A DNA stretch of 64,000 nucleotides. Origin: Desmodesmus armatus (taxonomy: Eukaryota > Chlorophyta > Chlorophyceae > Sphaeropleales > Scenedesmaceae). Shown one piece after another: positions 1 to 11,553 of the stretch. The stretch's first letter is position 1, and each line of letters starts with the position of its first letter. The position numbers and the translations under genes are program-made. The stretch spans positions 1-64,000 of the forward strand of contig VIIQ02000322.1 in NCBI GenBank assembly GCA_007449985.2. The letters run 5' to 3'. The notes below the pieces were generated by a model. It had not been told where the DNA came from. It did not search any database and saw nothing but the letters and a program-made list of their open reading frames with translations.

Positions 1-2500
1 GGGACCGTCCTGTAGTACAGCAGGAGTTCCAATCCCCTGTCAGTCTTGTTGGTGCAGCCGACGGCTTGGGGCTGGACGGCAGATCACATGCACATGGTGT
101 TGAGGGGGGCGATATCCGGACATTCACTCCATGCCAATCAAGTGGGGCCGCGTGCATGATGAAGTGCATGCAGTCAAGCCCGGGGGGGGGGGGGGGGGCA
201 CTGCACCTGTGATCTCATGCTGAGCTCACAGCAGGACGCCGATACTGCTACCAGTGCAGCTCAGGTATATGCTATGATTGGTGCAAGTCTGGTGCAGCAC
301 ATTGGTCTTACGTGTCTTCTGTGTACCTGCCGCACCCTTGCCCCTGCCCTTGCATCGCGCAGTACTGCCAACCGTCCGACTATGATTTCACTAGCGACGA
401 GCAAAGTCCCGCTGGCTGGAGTGCTGTGCCCAGTGCAAACCTGGCCAAAACAGACGTTGATTGCGAACAAAGCCAGTGGAGCTGACACAGCAGCCAATCA
501 CAGTGGTGTTGCAGTGAGCTGCGGCCGTGCCGTACAGACACGGTGTCCGTGCTTGGGTGGATGCCGTTCCGCATTGTTTGGGGTTGTTTCTGCAGTCAGT
601 GATGGTACCTACACAGGGCAGTACTCCAGCATTGTGTTGATGCGAAAGTCACGACAACACACTCTGAGTACGAGGAGAGATGGATTGGGCTGCATAAAAG
701 CTGCATGCTGACACACCACACAAGCACTACTACTACATAGTATGTAGCCGCCGTAATGTAGCTGCCTTCACCTTCTAGCCGCTAGCTCAAGTCGAGCTTG
801 CTATGATCCACAGCCGTTGTTGTTTACCTGTGTCTGTGCTAGCACGGCGTGCTGTTTGCGTTCCCTTGTATCATGTTGCAGTGCTATGCTTGCAGCGGCG
901 TGGTCAACACCCGTGCTATGGGCCATAGCAGCACCAACACTGGGTGGTGATGCAGCCGCCTTACCTTCTAGCTTTGTGGTTGCTGTGGCTCCACAGCCGG
1001 TGCGGCCCAGCTGTGGCTGTGCTAGTGCGGCGAGCTGTCCGCGCAGCTAGAAAATGTCCGTTGGGATCATCTGGCAGTACGGCTGCAGCGTGGTCAGCAC
1101 CATAAGCATGGCAGCACCTCAAAGCCGTTGTCACTGTGGCTGAGTGTTTGGTTCGGTCAGCAGCCATGTTCAATGTCGATGGTGGGACACAACAGCAAAG
1201 CAAGGCTGTCCCATCATGGACGGCATGTCCCATTGGACTCACTGTCCCTCCACTGGATGCCAGTGGCATCAGTCCTGTGGACCAATAGTGTGTGCGGCAG
1301 CTTGAATGTCTGTCTTCCCAAGGCTTCATCTTGCAGGACCCAGCTGTCAATTGTCCGTGTGTGCAGCTACCTCTCAACTTGCAGCGTGCTCGACGGAAAT
1401 GCGCAGCCTTTTTGCTGGGGTCGTGTGTTGCCGCGTCAACATGACAGTTGTTGACCTGTTCTGAACGTTGTTCCAAAGGTCTGTTGTTGCTGCACGAGTG
1501 AGTCATTGAGGCTCGCAGGATTTGTGGGTGTGCTTGCCTGGTTTGTATGTGCATGCTCCCGTGCTGTCTTTGTTGTCCCTTTTGCATCACTCTCAACATG
1601 CAAACACACTGGTCATGACCTTGTGCTGCCAGCACAGTGTGTCACGCTGTGTCATGATGTGTGTGCAAGGCCCCTGTCTGCAGCCCTACCCAGTGATCCC
1701 TACATTGGCGGTCTTGCCGCTCAAAGTGTTGTGTTGATACATTCACCATGTTCCTGCATGGCCTGGTGGCCTCCCACGCTGCTGTGTTTGTGGCCACACA
1801 GATTGTACTACCTCCTGTTTGGTGCAGCCACCTCTACCGTCGACTTTTTCGCCTTCTTGTAAATGGTCGTGTCCGTGCAATGTGCAAGTGCTGGTCTGCG
1901 CCCAGGGGAGGGGGAGGGGGTGCCAGGCCCGGGGGAGGGGGGGGGGCGGCGGTCCACAACTTGAATCTGTGGGCTGCCAGGCACGCCATGCAATGCCTAC
2001 TGCACTTATTGCGCAATGCAACGAGCGATTTCGTCTTCATGCTGTCTGCACCACTGTCACAATGAGTACTTATTCTTGCTGTCATGACAGCTAGCTGAGC
2101 TGATCACAGCAGTGTACATCCCAAGTATGTCACTGCCCACGTGGGCCGGTATCTTGGAAGGTGCGAAAGCAGCTGTGCAAAATCGAACAACAACGGGAAC
2201 CTGGACAAACTCTCACTCTGCACTTCCTCCTTGTCCACCCAATGAACTGAAATGCTGAAATGACACATGATCTGATCAGTGTTTAGTCACCAAAAAAAAC
2301 CCGCCCACTCAAAAACCCCGCCCACTCGCTAGTCAGCTGCAATGTTTGTCGACTTAAAACTTTTACTGACAACAGGGTTCGCCTGCCTGACTTCGGCTGA
2401 GCTGTGGTATCTTGACAGCATAATTGTGCAGGCAGACAGCAAAGCAACACCACCACCCAGCCAAGTTTCGTACGTAGCATCCAGACGTATTATAGTACCT
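1..2500. other. No supported gene; weak tandem duplication
   Basis: No open frame here resembles a known protein, and the longer frames (217-711 +, 961-1635 -) are rich in Cys, His and Ser with no domain pattern. Two related segments, about 752-865 and 947-1045, share the order CCTTCTAGC, TCCACAGCCG and GTGCTAGYRCGGCG, so this looks like an old tandem duplication. A run of 18 G lies at 182-198. Confidence 0.5.
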
Positions 2501-2827
2501 GTTTTTGAACACAGTTGATCATCACGATATCATGCAGCTGCACTCTGCCATGCAGCACCACCATCCGCAGCAGCAGTACCAGCGCAGGACACCCCAGGCC
2601 GTTAACACAGCAGCGCAGCACAGCAATAGCCATGCAGCAGCCACAAGCAGGCAACGAAGGAGACAGCAACATGCCCTGCTGCTGTCCTTGACGTAAGTGC
2701 CAGCATTGTGCATCACAGTGCCGGTTGACCACCACCCTTCAACAGCAGCTGTACAACTGCCCATGCATCCAATTGCATAGTGGGCTATGCATACGTAAGT
2801 CACACCATCTCTCCCTTCTGCTTGCAG

Positions 2828-5442
2828 TCCTGCACGGTTGTTGCTGTTGCGTCCACGCTCAGCCAGCCTGGTGGGCTGTATGAGGTTGGTCAGTTCATGA
2901 ATGGCCTGGTGCAGCAGCAGCTGACAGGTGGGTGGGGTCGAGCTACTGGGGTGGGTGGGTGCAAAAGGGGGGGGGTGCACTTGATATCTGCATATGCGTC
3001 TGTGTTTTGGGGGTTGGGTGTGTGTGGCTCAGTGTGAGTGCATGTATGATGCATGATTGTGTGTTTTGGGGGGAGTGCAAGTTGCATCACTGTGCTTTTC
3101 AGGGCAATTTGACTTTTGCACCTTTCTGAGCAAGAATGTTCAGGCACACAGCCAGATACGGAAGCAGCAGCAGCAGCAGCAAGAGTGGGCCTCTCCCTTA
3201 TCAGCAGCCTACCACTGGCTCTATCTGCATGGAGCAGCAGGAAGTCAGCAGAGACGCTCCCCTGCCTGTGCTGGTCTAGGGACCTGCTGACACGCTACTC
3301 CAGTGGCACTTTCGGTGTCAGCCGTGACTCAATACCTCCCTGCCACCTGCTACTGCTGCTGCTTACTGCTGCTGCAGAGGTCAGCCCCACCACCTGTGTT
3401 GCTGTGCTGGCAGCAGGGCTGTTCACGAGTGTGTCCCCCTGCACACTGTCAGTGCTGCCCCTCACTATTGGATACATTGGAGGCTACGCAGACGACAGCC
3501 AGCAGCAGCAGCAGCAACAGCAACAGCAGCAGCAACGAGAACAGCAGCAACAGCAGCAGCAGCAGCATGAAGCGGGGACTGTCAGCACAGCAGTTGCTCC
3601 AGCCAAGACAAGCAGCAGCAGCAGCAGCAGCAGCGGCAGTAGAGGTGGGAGCAGTTTGGTTGTGCAGGCTGTGTTTTTCTGTGCTGGTGTTGCCAGCACT
3701 CTGTCTGTGCTGGGTGTGGCCAGCAGTAGCCTAGGCAGGGCCTATGGGCAGGTGGGGGGAGGGCTGCTGCCCTGCGCTGCAGCGCTGGTGGCTATCGCAA
3801 TGGGCCTACAATTGCTGGAGGTGAGTGGGGACGTGTGTGTCTAAGGGGCGGGGGGCAGGGGGGGAAAGGGTGGTGGGGGGTGATGGGGTGGGCTGCTGCC
3901 CTGCGCAGCAGCAGTGGTGGCCATAGCGATGGACTACAGCTGCTGGAGGTGAGTGCACAGTGGTTACAACTGGTGTGCGGATGTGTTTGTGAGGGGGGGA
4001 GGGAGGGCGAGCGGGTTGATGCAGAGGGGGGGGGGAGCTGAGCACTGTTGGGCAAGGGGTAGAGGGGTCAGACTCATGAACCATCCTCTGTGCCAAGCCT
4101 ATCACAGTGCAAGGTCGACCTTGCTTACACCGTACCTTATGCTCTCACTGCCCACTACCTCGCCTCTTTGCAGGTTGTTCGCGTGCCGCTGCCGTCTTTC
4201 CTGTCCAACGTTGACGTGCGTGAAGCTGGCCTGCCCCCTCAGCTGTCAGCGTATCTCTCAGGGGCACTGTTTGCACTGGCAGCTTCACCCTGCAGCACAC
4301 CGGTGCTGGCATCCTTACTGGCGTTTGCAGCAACACAGGTGGGTGTGTGCGTGTGTGGGCAGGCGGTACAGGGTGTTCGTGGGGGGGGGGGGGTGCACTC
4401 TCAGCCTCACCCTGCAGTACACCAGTGCTGGCTTCACTGCTGGCGTTTGCAGCAACACAGGTGGGCATGCGTGTTGAGGGTGGGTGGGTGGGTGGGGTGG
4501 GGCACTCGTCGTGTGCCAGGGCCGGGGGCGGCGGGGGGGGGGGGGGGGGCAATGACAGCATCAGTCTGCGGCGCACTAGCGCTGGCATATCTTTTCCTCT
4601 GCAGGAATGCAGGTGGGGTGAGATGTGCTTGCCACGGCACGTGCCTCTGCCTTGTGTTATTTGCTTGTGTTGGGGGGGGGGGGGAGGGGTTGTTGTCTGG
4701 CAATGCAGTCGTGTAGCTGCTGAGAATCGCATTGGCACAGGTGCTGACACACGTGCTGACAGGCTGGTTGGCTGCTGCGACTGACACTGCTGCTGTTGTA
4801 ATTTGACCCCTGCAGGACAGTCCGTTTGCTGGTGGTCTGCTGCTGTTCCTGTACAGCTGCGGGTATGTGGTGCCACTGCTGGCAGCAGCTACAGCAACAG
4901 TGAGTGGGTCGTGCATTGCACCGTGCTGCTGGATGGGTGGGGGTGGGTCCTCAATCAACACGTATTGGATCTGGCCAGTCACCAAATCAACAAAGCTGAC
5001 ATATACACAATGCACATGTCTATTGGGTCAATGGCAGGAGCATGTTTTGGGGCTTTCAGCTTTCTTAAAAATTTTGCTGTGACTGCCTTGATGGTGTGCC
5101 GATGTCGGCTGCCTGGGGCGTTGACTGGTCGCTAGTTATGATGTCCAAGCTGCACTGTGTGCCACAAAGTGTGAACCGTCCAAGGTGCCATGCATGCTAG
5201 GTGGTGCATGCCATGTGATATGTGATATGTTGCAGTTGCTGTGCTTAGGGACCTCATATGGTCACTGCCACAACTCTTGCGGTGCTGTGCCGTGCTGCGT
5301 GCTGTGTGTTGTGCTGCAGGGTGCTGCCCGGCGGCTGTTGGGTCTGCGTCAGTACTCTGCCTGGGTCAGCCCTGCGAGTGGTGTGCTGCTGGTGTCAGGA
5401 GGCACCTACGCACTGCTCACAAGACTGCTGCCAGCACTATGA
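2828..5442 (+). CDS. CCDA: Thylakoid CcdA-type thiol-disulfide transporter
   Basis: CcdA (DsbD transmembrane-domain family) moves reducing equivalents across the thylakoid membrane for cytochrome c haem attachment and cytochrome b6f assembly. Five exons join in phase: 2828-2927, 3378-3820, 4174-4338, 4816-4899 and 5320-5442, coding about 304 residues. The diagnostic motif SPCTLSVLPLTIGYIGGY with its redox Cys is in the second exon; the partner Cys lies in ASPCSTPVLASLLAF in the third. The last exons give SGGLLL-like and GYVVPLL helices and a SGVLLVSGGTYALL end typical of plant CcdA. An odd feature is a poly-Gln/Ser loop of about 60 residues between the first and second helices. The 5' exon(s) with the transit peptide are unresolved: a frame at 2532-2692 ends at a good GTAAGT donor but joins out of phase. 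The family call is firm, the start is not. Confidence 0.9.
3888..3955 (+). repeat. Decayed copy of CCDA exon 3' end with donor site
   Basis: This intron segment repeats the end of the exon that stops at 3820: LLPCAAA-VAIAM-LQLLE followed by GTGAGTG becomes a version with a deletion and substitutions, still followed by GTGAGTG. It lies about 70 bases downstream of the true junction. Confidence 0.85.
4393..4468 (+). repeat. Copy of CCDA exon 3' end with donor site
   Basis: It repeats 4283-4345, the end of the exon that stops at 4338, including CCTGCAG-ACACC-GTGCTGGC, GGCGTTTGCAGCAACACAG and the GTGGG donor. About nine substitutions separate the copies. Both carry a donor, so the copy could act as an alternative 5' splice site or a decoy. 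Confidence 0.88.
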
Positions 5443-7048
5443 GGCGAAGGATACCAGCTGCAACCGCAGCAGCATAGCAGCAGCAATGGCAGCAGCAACG
5501 GCGGATAGCGGCTGCTGTTATGCAACGCAGCAGTGGTGTCGCTTGCAGCAGCAGGAACCACACAAGCACAAACAATTGCAGCAGCAGCATGGATGATACT
5601 GTTGATCTGCAGGATTTGGCGGCATATGCTGTTGTGCTTGATTGTGTGATAGGACCACTGGCCCCTGCGTACAATTATTTGCATGGCATATCTGCACTGT
5701 GACTGCTATTGTGCAGGCCCGTTGCGAGTTGCTCGCAGGCACAACGGCGCCTTGAAAAGCTGCACCACCGGCCAATGCACCAGCTCGGTGCTGGTGATTG
5801 TTCTGATGGTGATGGTGGTCATCGTATTTGTGATATTATGTTGTGACTCTGACTGCTTTAGCGCGTTGAGGTTGCAAGTTACCTTGGACAGCTGGGACAT
5901 TCGACAGTTGTGAAGGGTCCTGTACAGCAGTTACTGAATGTGACACCCACATGCCAGCCTCGCTGTGGTAGTGGATAGGGCTGCGCTGAGCGCTTCCTAT
6001 GCAGCCATGTGTCTGCAACGTATATTCACCGGGCATGCACAAGCAGTCCTGATTTTTCTCCCACACAATCGCTTGCAGCAGCACCAGCAAGTGTCAAGGG
6101 GGATATTTATGCCAGCATAGCATGTTTGTTGGCACACATGCAAGGTTGCAGTCACCGCCACAACACCTGGTGGGACAAGTACACGTGAAAAACAGCACGT
6201 AATGTCCAACTGACACAACTTCTTTCCAAACCCAACCCACTGTGCAGTCAGCCCTCAACCTCCAAGTCTTGCACAAGGCATCAAATCAACATCAAGCAGC
6301 TCTTGGCGGAAATCCTGCCAGTACATGCATACGCTTCGAGACCTGTTGGTAGTGACATTCTTGCGGGTCACCAGGTGGTGACCTTGGCAGAGAACTTCTT
6401 TGAGTTACCTACGCCGCCAAAAAGAGGTCGCACCACCATTGTGTTGTAAGTGGCACTCAAGATCGTACTATGGCATTGCCTCGCATCACCACTGGTGTGG
6501 CACACCTTGGTGCAAACACATGCAATGCATTTGGCACATGCGCTTCTAATTCTAATCAATTTTACAAGTGCATTTCACTCAGTGCCAGCACACACGCGCA
6601 CCCACACATATGTGCACACACACTCAGAGTAAGATCATGTCTCTGAGTGACATAGACTCTCTGTGGCACAGAACGTGACCTGGAGTGTCAAGTCCACAAC
6701 TAGCAACTCAGGGTTGACAGTACCCAGAGTCAAAGCAACCATCTTTGCGACTCAGGCTTTGCTCAGTGGCGGCACACATCCTCTTCAAAAAGTCACTTTG
6801 CTGGTTGCTTCACTGCCACCGCAATCAACACCTCCGTGAGGGCACAGTGCGTGGGGCCGCCTTTGTAGCACCCTGCGCAACATATGCACGCTGAAGCGGT
6901 GCAAAGGCCGCAGATGCGGCAGTTGCAGAAGCCACTGGCCCAGCCAATGGCATTGATGATGAAACAGCGGACGGGTTGTTCACACTGCCATACCAGCCTG
7001 CTAGCTTGCAGCGCTCCAGAGTAGCGGAGCTTACCTCAGCACCAACCC
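5443..7048. other. Gap between CCDA and secreted-protein gene
   Basis: No coding region can be supported. The stretch includes the CCDA 3' flank and AT-richer sequence around 6300-6800. The minus frame 6825-7226, which overlaps the end of the next gene, is discussed there. Confidence 0.4.
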
Positions 7049-8095
7049 TCACAAACCCACACCTGTCAATACATGCCTTTGTACAGGTGGTCGCTCCACC
7101 CAAAGGCATGTTGACGCGGAAAATGCAATATCCTTGACTGAGCATGCAATCTTGTCCATGCCTGGCTTGTCTTTGCCTTTTTGAGACTTCAAAAACTCGG
7201 CATACCTTGCAAAAGTGTGGCAGCACTCACGCCAGCAAGAGCAACAGCCAGGATATGTCTTCCGCAACATCATGTTTGCCTCCCACTCTGCACACAACCC
7301 GTCAACTTTCAGAACGCTCTTGGTGTCATAGTCACTTGACTTTGGCGGTGTGGGCGTTGACTCATACATGTCCAATGGCGCCCCCAAAACTGGGATCGTG
7401 CACCTTGGCATTGAGCCAAGTGGATTGGCCGGCACCAATGCTCTTGCAGTAGAGCTGGCACAGGGTGCAGCAACTGCCCATACTGCTTTGAGGCGCCGCA
7501 CGCACTCATTGACGCCTATGCCTTCTGGCAAAACGCTGAGGCACCCGTCCAGAAATTTGACCAGTTTGCGATGTGACGTGCTTCGGCTGGCGGTGAGGTT
7601 TGTGTCGCCGCCGGGCAGCTGCACAGCCAGCTGCCAGGATTGATGATCAGCCGTGTATGTCCCGCAACACTGGCTGCCTGCTTGTCTGGAGCTGCAACAC
7701 CCTACGGCATCATTGCAGTCACCACAGTATGGTTTCCTCCACTGATAGAATATGTTTTGGAAATTGACCTGCTCCGTTATGGGAAATGGACCAGACTTCG
7801 GCAAATACTCGGGCCCCTGTCCCTCCCAGAAGTAGATGTTTGTCCCAATCAACCAGCCATCCGTGGTGAACATTGTGCAGAGGGGTGACGCATTGCATGC
7901 TGCTGCTGCCTGGGCAAGAGTGGGCTTCTGCTTATAGGAGCTGAGAAATGCCACGGATGCCCCAAATGGCCTGAGACCTTCCTTGTATAAGTAGCCTGAA
8001 ATGTTGCACCCGCGAGATCCAGTGTTCTGCACAAATACTGCACTACACTGCACCACCAGCAGCAGCAGTACTATCACCAGACACGGCACCAACAT
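7049..8095 (-). CDS. Secreted cysteine-rich protein, intronless
   Basis: A single frame of 348 codons starts at an ATG at 8095. The first ~20 residues (MLVPCLVIVLLLLVVQCSAV) form a classic signal peptide, so the product probably enters the secretory route. The mature part is rich in spaced cysteines, with clusters such as YCGDCNDAVGCCSS and CCSCWRECC. A segment near residues 55-85 (ACNASPLCTMF) recalls PAN/apple-type modules, but this is only a resemblance. No catalytic motif is visible and the family is not recognised. An overlapping minus frame (7226-6825) continues beyond the stop with further cysteines (ATTCTKACIDRCGF), so a frameshift or an unseen 3' intron may hide a longer C-terminus. 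Confidence 0.7.
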   Translation of the reverse strand: MLVPCLVIVLLLLVVQCSAVFVQNTGSRGCNISGYLYKEGLRPFGASVAFLSSYKQKPTLAQAAAACNASPLCTMFTTDGWLIGTNIYFWEGQGPEYLPKSGPFPITEQVNFQNIFYQWRKPYCGDCNDAVGCCSSRQAGSQCCGTYTADHQSWQLAVQLPGGDTNLTASRSTSHRKLVKFLDGCLSVLPEGIGVNECVRRLKAVWAVAAPCASSTARALVPANPLGSMPRCTIPVLGAPLDMYESTPTPPKSSDYDTKSVLKVDGLCAEWEANMMLRKTYPGCCSCWRECCHTFARYAEFLKSQKGKDKPGMDKIACSVKDIAFSASTCLWVERPPVQRHVLTGVGL

Positions 8096-9571
8096 GGTGC
8101 ACGTTTTCAGTTATTGAATGATGGTTACTGGTTGCCAGGTGTGTCTTCTGTTGAAGACAGTTGTGCTGACGAGGCTGGGATGATCAGTGATACCAATTTC
8201 CTTTCTCGGAGGCTAGCTCGCGAAGCCGTTGAACGTAAGCTTTCATGACGTGCAGACGCTGTATCCCAAACTTTGGTGGCGCGTTTGCTCCGGCTGCCAC
8301 AACTGACGTTGGGACCAAAAGTCTCAGTTTCAAATGCATGCATCATATGACAAGTCACCCACGGGCAGGGACGGAAAACAGACTGGGCGAAGCCAAGCAT
8401 TGCAAGCTTGTCAACTGCTCACCCAGTGATGGAACATACTTACCTACGCAGTATGATGCCCCTGACGTGCAAGTCACATGTACCAGACTGCGGCTACCTC
8501 CACTTGGCAGCACGAGCCCGGGGGGGGGGGGGGGGTGACCCTTGCATGCTGGTCTGCAGTAAGTCCTTCAAACCGCAGCTTTGCTCTCCTGCTCGTGCTC
8601 CTGCTCCTCTTCCTGCTCGCTCTTGTAGTTCAACTTTTACATAAGTCCCAGCTGGTGGGATTTAGTCTCAGCAGACCGGCCAGGGCAGCACCAACACCCT
8701 TCTTCCCATACTGCCATCAAGCATTCGTGACAGCTCTTGTGCAGAGCTGTAGGTTATATACTTAACCAGCAAACCAGCATAGCTGCTGCCACCTGCTGCT
8801 GCTGTTCAAGAGTCCTTGAGTGTTCCTATGCAGTAATCCTTGATGAGTTCATGAACTGTAGGTGGGTGCTGGGGACCATGGAAGCCCTCGGTGGCGTCAC
8901 CACCTGCAACAGCAGCAGCAGCAGTGGACATACAATGTCAACAGATGAATAATGTCACAAGGAAGTGCAACTATGTGCTGTCAAAGGGGGAGGAGGAAGG
9001 GGGGGGGGGGTCGCTCTGCCTCTGGAGAGCACCCCCCCCCCCTTCCGGGACCCCCCTCTCACGCCCCCCTTGCTGCACCGGAAGTGCTGGAGAAGCAGCA
9101 GGAGCACACAAGTGCAGCGCCGGCATTTGAACTCTCTAAGGCCGCTAGTGCCACTGTGCGGGGCATGTTTAACAGCACTGCTGCGCCTCACGCCACCCGA
9201 GGCGCCACTGGCGGGGGCCCTGCCGTGAGCACTGTCACTAGCTGTCCTGAGTTGCATGGCAGGACAGCCCTGTAAGCCTCTGGTTCACTCTCTGAGGCTG
9301 TGAGCGGCCACACACCTTCCGTCCAACATGTACCTGGCGTGTGTATGTTGGCGATCTTCTCTTGTACTGAAGCAATCATGAATGCTGTGCTGAAAGGCCG
9401 TGCCCCCCACCCCCTTGCCCCAGCGTGCACACCCAAGTTTTCTCCTGGCATGTTGTATTGGTGTTGCTGCCTGCACCTGCGTTGTGATTTATGAAGCATC
9501 CTCCTTGCTGTGCACCCCCCCCACACACACACACACCGTCACCCTCCCCACGCATGTTATACTGGCCGCAC
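8096..9571. other. Mostly non-coding, with a dispersed repeat and uncertain exons
   Basis: A plus frame around 9050-9275 ends in a plausible hydrophilic C-terminus (EVLEKQQEHTSAAPAFELSK) but has no partner exons. A minus segment 9397-9337 (acceptor CTTTCAG, donor GTACATG) might be a further exon of the cytochrome b5 gene, but no frame gives the expected DATxAFxGxQH pattern. Segment 9470-9500 is a copy of the end of the cytochrome b5 exon at 9572. Confidence 0.3.
8622..8690 (+). repeat. Dispersed ~69-base element, copy 1
   Basis: It is nearly identical (three differences) to 28758-28827 in an intron of the NCL gene. It contains TCCCA..TGGGA and GTCT..AGAC inverted repeats and could fold. The nature is unknown; a short interspersed element or structured RNA is possible. 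Confidence 0.8.
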
Positions 9572-10766
9572 CTGCGTTGTTGAGTATTGACAGCCCCCCT
9601 GGGTGCTCCTCCACGTAGTCTGTGAGGTCATACACCTTCAACTGCTTGCTGTCATGGTCCTGCAGGAAAACAGTGAAACAGCAAGGACTGTGACTGAGTG
9701 CGTGCGCGCGTGTGTGGTGTGGGTGGGTGGGGGGGTGGGGTGGGGGGGGGGGTGGGGTGTGGGGGTGTGGGTGGGGGGGGGGGGGGGAGCGAAGCCAGCA
9801 GGTGTGTGTGTGTGTCCTCTCTGCTGTTCTGCAATGCATCCTCCCTGCTCCCCGCCCCCACCCCCCAAGCATTATGCTTACCCTGTGCTGACTACCTACC
9901 CCCCCCCCCCCGCGCGTCAACCCAGCTGCTGGCTATCCTGATGCCTGGTCACATATAGGCGCCCCTGCTGTGCTGCACCACCTATATTCTGCCCCTCTCC
10001 CCCCACCCCCTTCCACTTCAAATCAGCTGTCCCGACCCTGATCAATGAGCAACAGGTCGCTATCCTTGCTGTGTTGCTTCATTACTGCCATGGTTTCCCC
10101 CCCCCCCCCAAGCCCCCCCCCCCCTCCCCTTCTGTGTTTTGCCGCTTCTTTCGTGCTTCCCCCTGCAATTCAAATCACACTGCAACCGAGCATCTACTTC
10201 TCACCCCGTCGATCAATCACAGATGTTGTCCCCTGCTGTGCGCTGCAAACCCTCCTTCCTGCTGCACGCCCCCCCTGAAATTTGCTACCACTGGTCACCC
10301 TAACAGACAGCCACAGGTTGTCCTCCTGCAGTGATGTGCCACCTTCCTCCCTGCCTTCCCCTCCTTCTCACATTGCCTCCGCCCTCAATCAACCCCACCA
10401 AAGCAGCTGCTTCTCCCCTGAAGATGAGCCACAGGTCGTCTTCCGTGCTGATCTGCACTACCTCCACGCTGTCCCCCCCCCCACCACCACCACACACACA
10501 CCAACACCCACCCCCATTCCGATAATCAATCCAAGCCCACCAGAACAGCTGGTGCTCACCCTGATGATTAGCCACAGATCGCCTTCCTTGCTGTGCTGTG
10601 CTACCTCCTCCCTGCTCCACGTCCCTACAACCAACTGACGCTTCACCTTGGCCTTTGATGCCCCCAGCTGCTGTAGGTGTGACTGGTAGCTGCTGCGCCT
10701 GCGCAGCAGCACATATAGGGCCAGAAGGGCTGCACCCACTATCGTGCCTAACTCCAGAGGGGTCAT
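9572..10766 (-). CDS. Membrane-anchored cytochrome b5 domain protein (3' end unresolved)
   Basis: Cytochrome b5 domains bind haem and pass electrons at membranes. The first exon (10766-10560) codes MTPLELGTIVGAALLALYVL, a membrane anchor, then a basic stretch and WSREEVAQHSKEGDLWLIIR, the first half of a b5 fold. It joins in phase to 9659-9572, which codes KVYDLTDYVEEHPGG followed by LSILNNAG. HPGG holds the first axial haem histidine. The exons carrying the second histidine and the C-terminus were not found with confidence, so the entry is partial. The roughly 900-base intron between the two exons holds four decayed copies of the first exon's end. Anchor first, b5 second resembles membrane steroid-binding or RLF-like b5 proteins, but the subfamily is not certain. 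Confidence 0.75.
10037..10475 (-). repeat. Array of four decayed copies of the b5 exon 1 end
   Basis: On the minus strand, copies at about 10470-10417, 10360-10302, 10255-10200 and 10090-10037 repeat the last ~50 bases of exon 1 (true end 10560, EVAQHSKEGDLWLIIR). The nearest still reads EVVQISTEDDLWLIFR; the others keep GACAAC-TGTGG-type cores but lose the frame. Spacing is irregular (about 94-167 bases). Donor sites are variably kept: only the copy ending near 10204 retains GTGAG. Confidence 0.85.
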
Positions 10767-11448
10767 GGTGCTGCTGTGCTGTATGGTGGTTTGGTGTGAT
10801 GTGTTGAGGGAAGAAGGTATGGACAGGAGTCTGTTTAGTTGTGACGGAGTTGTGATGGAGTTGTGTGGAGTAGAGTGAGCAAGGGGGTTGAAGGAAGGAG
10901 GGGGAGTGGCAGAGATATCTGGCTGAAGGGGTGGGAGAGGCACTGTTTGAGGATTTGAGCAAGTGGGTATCCCAAAGGAGCACGTACATGAGTGACAGGC
11001 CACGATCAGCAGCGTTGAATCCAGTAGGACAGATGACAGGGCTTAGCAGCGTGGTCCAGACGCAGGAGGCATATAACACCCTGATCGCAAGCCACACCCA
11101 CCGCAAAACGATCAGAAAGTTGTGACGCTGTCGTGCTTGTTATTTACAGCCAAACAAAACCGACACAGCAGCAGTGATGTGATCTGGCGGCTCTCAAGGC
11201 AAAGTATGGCTGTACTGACCCTTTCCTTGACCCTTTCCTTGCGTTCCTTGATTGCACGGCATCGTCTAATACCCTTGCGTCGCCACCTTTCACGCCGCAA
11301 GGGCTTCGCTTTGATGCCACAGCAGTAGCTGCTCAGCACCTGTGGGGCTGCAGGCCACTTGCTGGACTGCCTTCGTGCTCCAACGGATCTACACGCAGCT
11401 TACATACCATTAAGTTTGGCTTCCTCACCAGCTACAAGGGCCGTTGAC

Positions 11449-11553
11449 ATGCCCTCGCAGCAGATCGGGCTTTTGCTGACCGCACTGCTGCTACTGCTGC
11501 CACTGCTGATCTGCTCCGTGTCCGTCACGCTTGTTCACAGGTCGCTGCAATGA
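11449..11553 (+). CDS. Possible 34-residue single-helix membrane peptide
   Basis: An ATG at 11449 opens a short frame with one hydrophobic helix (IGLLLTALLLLLPLLICSV) and a short polar tail. The size and single helix resemble small photosystem or cytochrome b6f subunits, but no family signature is visible. Chance Leu-rich frames are common here because of CTG tracts, so the support is weak. Confidence 0.2.
   Translation: MPSQQIGLLLTALLLLLPLLICSVSVTLVHRSLQ

Noticed and set aside
961..1635. 224-codon open frame on the minus strand
   Set aside because: Its composition is His/Cys/Ser/Thr-rich with no domain pattern, partner exons or signal peptide, as expected of a chance frame in TGCA-rich DNA.
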